From Fragum whitleyi (Eukaryota > Mollusca > Bivalvia > Cardiida > Cardiidae), in NCBI GenBank assembly GCA_948146395.1, contig OX411552.1, forward strand, positions 49,528,258-49,592,257: a DNA stretch of 64,000 bases, read 5' to 3'. Positions 43,101 to 53,464 of the stretch are shown here, one piece after another; within the stretch, counting starts at the first letter, position 1; each line of letters starts with the position of its first letter. The notes below the pieces were generated by a model. That model did no database searches. It saw only the letters and a program-made list of their open reading frames with translations, and was not told where the DNA came from. Both the position numbers and the translations under genes were made by a program.

Positions 43101-46100
43101 AATAGTTTGTTTCCCTTCCAAATAAAAGTAAAAATCATTTTTCATCATGTGACAACAAGACTCATTACTTTACCACTGAAAATAAACATGTGATGTATAA
43201 CATTTTTAGCCTGGCTGTTTTGCTATAGCTTTGGTGTCATCATCATAGATGTGATAATTGTTGTTGTTCAAAAACTTTTGTGATATGTCTTTGGTATTAC
43301 TTATGACATTTATTTGAAACTTGGTACACATATTCAATATCAAAAGAGTAACATATACAAGCTCTCAAAAGGGTAATTCTAGATGCTTTTCATGCAAATT
43401 ATTGCCCTCTTGATACTTTGTGCACTACCAAAATGATCTTCTTTTATTCTGATAGCTCACAAATTGACCCATGTTTATATTTTACAGCTGCTGCCTGGTG
43501 AAACCAGATAACAAACTGCAATGTGCCAAACAGGTGTGTGAAATATTATATCTTCGCTTTTTGCATTAGAAAGTTGATGAAATTTTTTATCAAGCTTGTA
43601 AGGGTTGTAACAGCCTATATGTTTATAGGAAGTTACAGCTGTTTTGCACTGAGCCATCAAAATAATGTACAGTGGTAGCACATCAGGCTATAGGTTAGAT
43701 TTCCGACGCTGGCACTTATCCTTTCTGAATATTTGTCTTCCACAAATGGGTTGCTAATCCTAGACCTGTGTAGATAGCAGCTAGAGGCTAAGACAGGATG
43801 TAATGGCAGTACTGGTGTGAGAAATTCAAGGAATCCATTGTCAGGTGCTTAAGCCGCCAAGGTGTAACTGGTAGATTGTTGGTAGCAGGAATAAACCCCA
43901 TTCAAACAAAAAAATGAAAAAATGTGCAATGTTTAAAGGGTAAAAATTAGATGTTCTCAGTTTTAATTCTTATTGTTTGCTTAGCTTTTCTGGAAGTGAA
44001 ATCCAAATTTGTTATTAATGTCATCCTGAATAAAGAGATTTTTTCAAGCCCCCTTGTGTCAAGCAGCACATAATTTTTACATAAACAAGACAATTTATGT
44101 ATGTAAGTGTGTCAGTGCTTTATTGTGTTAATCCTACCTTCCATATTACTCCTACACTTATGGGTTGATAGTAAAATTATTTCACATAGTGAATAGAAAT
44201 GTCCTTTTGGAAGGTTTTTTGAAGTCCACTAGCCGAAATATAAGGATGCTATTGTTATGGTCATGCCTGCATCCATCCATGGATAAACTTTAACTTTAAA
44301 AGTCTTCCATTCAGAAATACTATGATGGATTTCAAAACAAATTTTACAGGAATTTTCCCTTGGTGACCTTCTATCAGTTTCCTTCAAAGATTTTAAATTG
44401 ATTGAAAATAATGGCTTGAATAGGCATGGCTAATTTCCATAAATGGTAAAAGGTGACTTATCTAGGACCTGTAGGATATCAACCAAATTTTGTTAGAATG
44501 ATCTTTGGGGAAAAATATATGGGCAGAGGTCATTTTTTCGCACGGGTTCGATCCCCGGCCGCGGCACTTATCCTTTCCGACATTTGTCTTCCACCAATGG
44601 GTAGATAATCGTAAACCTATGTGGAATAGCAACTGGAGGCTAGGAAAGGGATGTGGTGGTAGTACTGGTGTGAGAAATACCAGAAATCCATCGTTAGGTG
44701 CTCCAGTCGTCGCGATATAACTGAAAGATTGTTGAAAGCGACGTAAAACCCCAATTCAAATCAAATCAAATTCAGAAAGTAATTGATGGATGTAAACCAA
44801 ATTTCACTTGTGTTCATTGGGTGATGTTTTTTCAAGACTAGAAAAAAAATGTGATTAGATGAAAAAAAATATAAAAAATTATGGGCTGAGTTCATTTTCA
44901 TATAGGTTGTATAGTAGATTCTACTACTCCTTCATGATCCTAAGAAAAACTTTATTGTTGGATTCTATGATTTGAGCCTGTGCATGACATTTTCAACAAT
45001 TTAAATTCTGGGCAAAGCAAAGACTCTGGTCAGTCTGTGCATCCGCACAATCTGACCAGAGTCTTCACTATACGATTTGTATAGTAGATATATATATATA
45101 GATATATATATGTAGATAAGGTCTCAAATGTATCTGTAGACAGTTAGGCAATCTTCTTATTACACTATTTAACTAAATGTTTGCATCTCATGCAGGTGTC
45201 AAATTGTTGGAAATGTCACGCACTGGCACATTTATAATTGTTCTGTTTCATTTTCACTTGTCAGGTAGAAAAACAGTTTATATCGGAGATATACCACAGA
45301 CTGCCTGCGTTAATAGAGAATCTACCTGTGCAGCATATAGTCCCAGTTATACCTGTGTTGGCCCATTATGTTGGACAGTTTGTGGGAGAAACACACATAT
45401 CAAAAGTCATTCTTGAAGTGTAAGTCTATGATTTTGTTCGATATCGAAGGCCAATATAACATAAATAGCCAGCCACAATTTTTTTTTTTTTTTTTTTTTT
45501 TATATTAAGCAATGAATATTGATAATCAACAACCAAAATTATCTTTAACATTTAACTTATTAGTTGCCCCTTGTTTTTTTTTTTTTTTTTTTTTTTTTTA
45601 ATCTTAAAGAGCAAATATCCTTTCCGATGTTTGTCTCTCATCAATGGGTAGATAATCGTAAACCTATGTGAGATAGCAGTACCAGCCCGATTAGCTCAGT
45701 TGGTAGAGCACCCGACTTCAAAACCATTGGAGTTCGGCGGCGTGGGTTCGATTCCCGGGCTGGTACACTAATAAAAACTAATTGTCTTTCGGATGAGACG
45801 TTAAACCAAGGCCCCGTGAGACGGTGCTTTACACCGAGCACGTTAAAGAACCATGGCGGATCTCAGCAGTAGTTTCGTCATGTATCCTTGCACTATCCCC
45901 CTTAACAACTAACCGTCTTCTGGGGGCGTCGCTCATAGGGCATGTGCTACGGTAGCGAGGATAAATAAAAGGAAATACACACAGATAGCAGTTGGAGGCT
46001 GGGAAAGGATGTAATGGTAGTACAGGTGAAAGAAATACCAGGAATCCATTGTTAGGTGCTCCGGCTGCCGCAATATAACTGCAAAATTGTTGAAAGCGGC

Positions 46101-49100
46101 GTAAAATTTATTAAAAAAAAATTAAATAAATTAAAACTTAAAGAAATGTGACCTGTTAACCTCAAAATTGTCATCATTGAGAGATTAAACCAATTTTTCA
46201 GCCAATCAGAATCCGCATAAATTAAAGGAATCTTCTAGAATTAAATCATTTCATTTTATTGTTCAAATTTGTCTAAATACTGAGAAATATCAAAGTCTGC
46301 AGTCTAATCTCAGTTTGAACTTCCTACTTAAATGTTTAAATGAAAACTTCAACTTAAGGTAGTGGGCCTGTTATAGTAACACAACGTTTCATGAATAATG
46401 AACTTTAACAGTATTTACCAAGGTTTCCAAATGGTTTCATTAGGAAACCTCGGTCAACATTGTGAAAGATTATGAGTTCTGAAATGTTGCAGAACTATAA
46501 TGGGTCCACTACCTTAAACTTAATTTCAGTAGGATGAGAGTTTAAAAAAAGTAGTTTAGAAATTAGATACCTGTGATTACATATTTTCCTTCAAACAGAT
46601 TACAATCATCACTGAGCCCATTAATGAAGTATATGGTAGATCAGACAGATAAAGATCAGAAACAGTTCTGTTTGAAGTGTATCCTCTTAACATTGAAGGA
46701 GCTAGCAGCTGTTATTGCTATACAGGTAGATTTTGATATTGATATTCATCAGCAGAAATAGTAATTCTAGTAAACCCGATCCACATTAGCTCATACAGTA
46801 AGCTGCTGTAATAGGGCTGTGAATAGCTCATTAGACTCCAAATCTTTAATAATAACTTTGATCCCAAGCATGCTGTCAGTTGGTAGTTCCCTGGACTGTC
46901 AATCTTAAAGTTCTGGATTTGTTTCTTAACTATGGCACTTATCCTCTCCGACTATTTGTCTCCTACCAAAGGGTTGATACCCATTAACCCATGTGGGGTA
47001 GCAGCCAGAGGCTAGGAAAGGATGTAATGGTAGTACTGGTGTGAGAAATATCAAGAATCTATTGTTAGGTGCTCCAGTCTCTTACTGATGACTGAAAAGC
47101 GGCCAGTAAAAACCCATTATAGGTGCAGCACATTATCCTTTCTTTGATTTGTTTTTCACTTAGGTGAATAATTGTTTACCTAAGTGGGATCACAGCTGGT
47201 ATTTAGGAAAGGATGCAATATACTTGTGCTAGTAATACGAGGAATCCTTTGTTTGATGCTCCAGTTGGTCAAATACTATTGAAAATTTGTTTTTTAAGTG
47301 TCATTAAACCCATTCAAATCAAAACTCAATCAGTAAGGTTTGATTATATGAGCCAGCGTGTGACATTTTCAACAATTTAACATTTGCGCAAAGCAAAGCT
47401 TTTGGCCAGCCTGTGCATGGCCCAGTCTGACCAGAGTCTTCACTGTGCACTTTATAGATAGATAAGGTCTTAATCCCACTTCTGGAGGTCAGCATATATT
47501 ATTGTTGCATTGTATCACTGCCTACGCTGCTTTATGGTATTACCTTTCACACACGCCAAACTGGTTGAAATGTCATGCACTGGCTCATATACTAAGTTTC
47601 AAACCAAACTATCATCCAAGATGAGCGATTGATCCATCTTACAGGAAACAAAATTGATTATTCAATTTCTTTAATGCAAAAATATGATGAAATGTGAATT
47701 TTCTTTGATGGATAAGTTCAGTTTGAATGTGTCATTTTGCACCAGGCGATGTCATGTAACATATGTTTACTGGGCGCTGCTAAGATAACATAAGATAAGG
47801 TGAAAAGTACAAAAACAAGGATAAATACTTAGCATTTTCAGCAGTTTGATGATGATATTATCAATTTATATTCTATAGGTATTCTTATTCTTTAATACTT
47901 TTCAGTGGTTTATCTAGAAAGAAGGATAGATTATCACTTGATAATCTCGCTGCCAAACCAGTGAAATTGTCACAAAATTATACCCTGCTTTTGTTTATTG
48001 CACCCTATTTAACATTATCTGAGCCAAGCCCAACAATTAAAGTTTTAGTGACCTCATGATGACATTGCTTAGCAATCACTTGCAATATGCCGCACTTGTC
48101 CCAATGTTTTCACAGTTCTCCCTGTTTTAGCATGAAAGAAATAGAATGATTGCTTGTTTTTCGAGTAAGATATATTGTAAGTCAATAAAGTTAAGCAACA
48201 CTATGTATTTTTGAGTTGATTTTTTTTTCTGTATCAAAATCATTGTATTTATGCCAAACGAAGCAAAACATTAAGTTTGATCGGTAACCAATAGATTTAT
48301 TCTCCTTTGTCTAATAACTGTTTCTTTTTCTGGCTTTAAGCGGCTTTCTCTAAACCATTTAGTACATATTCAAAGTGAAGAAAAGTGGAAAGGTCTTATA
48401 GACTAAACTTGTAAATGAAAACAACCAATGTAAAATGCATAACTCACATGTTAACACCATAGCTACTGATCTGTAAAGTAAAAATTTTCGATTAGAATAG
48501 CCAATTGATAACCTTGTCACTCTAGCATCAACTTACTTAATTGCCATGAACACAAAATATTTAACAAAATGATGAAAAGTGTTGCAAAACTTTTGTGACT
48601 ATGTATATTAATATATCGTGGACAACAAAATCTATTATTTTTGTGACAATATAGCTTTTGTTGTTCACTTAATGAAATATGAATAGATCTTGCTGTAAAA
48701 CAAATGATTGTCCTCTATTTGGTCTACCTAAAATATAAACTTGTTTTATGTGGAGTTAAGTTATTATATTAAAATATTCAACAATGACTTGATTAATTAC
48801 AGAGTGTAGACTTACCTCAGATTCAGAAAGTATTAAGTTTGTATGAGGAGCTGTGTAGACCTGTTAGACTGGCTAGTCATCTGGGAGTCATGTTGTCAGG
48901 GATCTCAGCTAGATTGAATGAGGTATTATACATGATGTTAGACCTTAAAATAGGTTTTTTATGCATATATAGATCAGGGGCATTGTTTTACCATTGTTGT
49001 CTATCTCTCTGTCTGTCTGCAAAACTAAACCAAAAAAACTTTGCTTTGCCAATTACTTCAAGGCTATTCAAGATACAATGCTCATATTTGGTTTGATGTT

Positions 49101-52100
49101 AGATCCCAATGATGTGCATCTACAGATACCAAAGTCAAGGTCATGTGACAAGGTCAAGGTCATAGTTTTAAAAAAAAAGCTGTTTGGGGGCATTCGTGTT
49201 TCACAAACACATCTTGTTTTCTCTAAATCTTAACAAGTACCAAATTAGAATTATATCTGTTTGAAGGAAGTTTCAAAGTCAATGAATTTTAAAAAAAATG
49301 ATTAATTAAGTTCAATGATTTACAAAGAAAAAATTTGTATAAAAATGGGAAAATCTTCTTTTATCTTTTGAAAGCACAAGAAGGCATCATTTTGTCTTTG
49401 GATTGCTCTTTTCTGATGTCATCTATGAGACAATTGGATTCAATAGTTTAAGCAGAAGGACCATGATCATCCTTTAGGGCTTACCTAAGAATGGAAGTTG
49501 AAATGACTTCTATCTATTCATCAATGACATTCAAACAGAGGGCTATAATTTCACACAAGACTGATAATCACTTATTTAAAATTATATTGTTTGTTCACTG
49601 TTAAGTAAATCTGTGATTTTTAAAGGTAAAAGTAGTGCACAAATGTCAATATTTTATCTGATTTCTTTGGTATTTATGAAGACATTCACTTTACACTTGG
49701 CTCTCATGTTCACTTTCAAAAGAGCAACCTTTACTATCAAGGGGAATAGCTCAAGATACATTCTGTGTCAATCAAGCCCCTTTTAAGCTCACCTGAGCAT
49801 AACCAGCTCAAGGTGGACTTTTGTGGTCAACTCTTTTCCGTTGTGTTCAGTCTGTCGGTTGTTTGGAATCTTCACATTTCCTTTCTAATCACTGGGTCAA
49901 TTTAAACCAAACCTTGAGTGTGATTCTTTTCAAAAGCTCTCTCCAAATGTTGATTGACCCCCGAATTTTGGCTTTCTTTGACCCTGAATTCTTCAAACAT
50001 TATCTTCTTCCAAAGCATTTTCAGCCAAACATTGCTTGAATGTATGTTCTATTCAGGATTTGTTTATGATTTTTTTTATTCAAATCCTATGTTAAGATAA
50101 TTCATATTGGTACCCACAATATTTGGTTTGGATGAAAAATAACCAATAGATATCATTCCCTCTTCTTTGGAACATTTATTTTATTTAATATCGAAGCTTT
50201 TTCAGCCCAGTTTTTTGATGTCATCCTACCCTTTTATTGTAACTGCTTTATGTCTTTTCAGAAAGTCAAATTCAGTTTGGACACTGGTCCTAACCCAGGT
50301 TGTGATGGTGATGACCTTTACCTCATGTCCAATGACATTCCAAGGTCATATAGTCCTGAAGTTCAAGGTGACTCTGATTCGGAAGAAGTTGTGGGTATGT
50401 TGTACCGTATTTCCCCTAATAATAGTACCCTCCCTAATAGTAGCACCCCTACAATTTTTTACTTATAAAAGAACTTCAAATGCCTAAATTTTAAGAACTT
50501 ATTGAGACTTCTTCTCAAATTTGATGTGAATTTCCTCTAAACAATCATATAAATGATTGTTTAGAGGAAATTCACATGAAATTAGAGGAATACGGGCCTA
50601 AAAGACATAAGTTTAATGATTTTTTTAATTCAGAAATTCATGCTAAATAAAAGTACCCTGGCCATGTCATATATAGCTCCAGGGAGCATTTATTAGGAGA
50701 AATATGGTATGTTGTTACTGTCAAAGGTCCCCTTCAAATAAAAAACAAGGAAAGAGTTATATTGGAAATGTTTACCATCTATTCCAAAATCAAAGAATTT
50801 TAAGATCCGAAAGAACTTGAAATGAAAGATATACCATCTTACACTAAAAAAGGCAAACAATAATTCTAGTTCTTTAAAGCTTAAATAAGGCAAAATGTAC
50901 AAGTATTAAATTTGATTCTTTTGAAATGTGTCATTTTTCACATGATTTTCTGGCATCATTGGTATGATTAGCCTCTGAGATTCTGAGATATCTCCATAAT
51001 CGAATTGGAAAGTATGAAGGAAAATATTATTTAAAAAGGATAAAATCATCAGATAAGAGACCCTGGTATTTGTTTCTAGGAGCACCATCCAATGGTCGGT
51101 TCTTGGAAAGTCTCACTCTGAATACAAGCAACAATAGTGGGAGTTTCAGTGGCCGACTCAGTGCTCTTAGTTGCCATAGCAACGATGGATGTCAGTCGTC
51201 GCCGAGGGAACCAGGGTCAGATGACGAGGACGAGAGTTCTGACTGGGACAGCTGGGATGAGGAAGAGGAGGTAACTTTTTGGCTCGGCTGTTTTCGGAGG
51301 TATTGCCATAGCCTCTGTGTCGTCATTGGCATTGTTGTTGTTGTTGAAGTCGTTGTCGTGCAAAAACTTTGACATTTTGTTATATCTCTGGTTCTACTGA
51401 AGGCATTCACTTGAAACTTGGCACACATTTTCACCATCAAAAGAGCTGCCTATACTATCAAGGGGGATAACTCTAGATGCATTTTGTGCAAATTATGCTC
51501 CTTTTTCTACTTAGATTTTTTCCCACCACCCAGCACTTGACAGTCGAGCGTAGGCACCCGTAGGCGGTGCTCTTGTTGTAGAAATATGAGCCTCCGCGTG
51601 ACATTTCTGACAATTCTACATGTGCGCATTGTTAAGACTCAGATCAGCCTGTGCAGTCGCACAGTCTAATCAGAGTCTTCACTTTGCGTTCTATAGTAGA
51701 TATGGACCTATTTTCTTAGCCTATAATTGCAGTATATTCTAGATGTGATTGTCCATGCTGCTCAATGTTTGTCCATCACGCATACATGAAATTCCTGGAA
51801 ATGTCAGACACAGGCTCATATCATGCGATCTGTTTGGCATAAAAGGACCTTCCATGAAGTGTGAACTTTATCATTCTGGACATAGGGGCTGTGCAGGTCG
51901 ACCAGGTTGGAAACTTTAGGTTTATTGGGGATTTTTTTAATCTAGCATGATTATCCCTTTCCTGTTTTACAAAATTTTGGACCTGTCCAAATTAAAAAAA
52001 AAATTCTTTAGGGTAGAAAATAGTGTGGAAAAAGAAGAAATTGCTTGTCAGAAGCAATTTCTTCTTTTTTTCACAATTTTTTCTCATTCATAAAATCACA

Positions 52101-53420
52101 CGCATGTAAAAAGCAGGGATTAAACAGCAATATATATAAACTTCTATATATAATTGTTTCCGAAATGTACCATCTGACTGACCTCTACTGGATCCAATCT
52201 CTTTTTCTAAGATATTAATTAAACTCAGTTCCCAGATTGTCTCTTTTAGCTCGACTATTCAAAGAATAGGGGGCTATTTCGTTCACCCATGCGTTGGCAT
52301 CAGTGTCGGCCTAATGCTTTGAATAAGTTTTTATGTGCAAGTGTTTAAAATCTCTGTTTCTACTTAAACTATTGCTTAGAAACTTTGCATTTGCTACTGT
52401 GACAATTATATTAGCCCAAAGAAAAAGATTCATTACTCTGATTTTGAATTTAGTGGAATTTTAACCCTTTTCTGACTGAAAAATTCCTGGTTAAGTTTTT
52501 ACATGTAAATGTTGTATATCAGCTTTTGAAGATGCTTCTGTTACCATGATATCAGCCTCTGCACAAAGATTCATTACTCTGATGTTGAATTTAGTGGAAT
52601 TTTAACCCTTATTGGACTTAGAAATTCTTATGTGCAACTATTGTATATCAGTTATAATTCTTTTTCTTGTTAAGCTACTGCTTGGAAACTTTGCAATTGA
52701 TTCTGTGATCATAATATTAGCCTTTTGACAAAGATTCTTCTCTTTTGACTTTCATTTAATTGAATTTTCCAATGTCGATATTGGTTTGCTATTTTATCCA
52801 GCATTAGGAAAAGTAAAGCTTCACTGTCCTCCAACAGCTCTTGTTTTACCAATGTTTTAATTTTCAGGGTCATTCTGCTTTAGGAGATGTTTTTATGGAC
52901 TTCCTTGCCAAGTTACAGAAATCTAGTAAGTATCTGAAGAGTTATTTCAATATTTCTATCGTGTTTAACTGACTAACTTTAATTTCATAACTCATGAATC
53001 TGTTCTCCATAACAAATGATAGTGTCTAAATTGGTTCAACATGCAAAAGGTCTAGGTCACAGATGAGGTAAAATTGAAATTGAGATAAATGATATAGAAT
53101 TAGAAAATACTTGAAAGTTGCATTATTTACTGAATATTAGATTGACCTGAAAATATTGTTGTCATAAATGTAAAGTCAAGATTAGGGCTGAATTTAAAAT
53201 CTAAAAAAAAACAAGATGTGTTTGTGAAACATGAATGCCCCCGGAACGGCATTTTTTTTTTTCAAAGTTTGACCTTGACAGATGACCTTGACCTTGTCAC
53301 ATGACCTTGACTTTGGTACCAGCGGATGCGGATTATTGAGATCTATCATCATGCCAAATATTAGCTTTGTATCTTGAATAGGATTGAAGATATTGGCAAG
53401 GTTAAGTTTTCAGACAGACG

Positions 53421-53464
<44 letters not shown>

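Noticed and set aside
45681..45765. tRNA gene
   Set aside because: Acceptor and boxes fit, but the anticodon arm is irregular and a conserved SINE body follows; it is the head of SINE S1.
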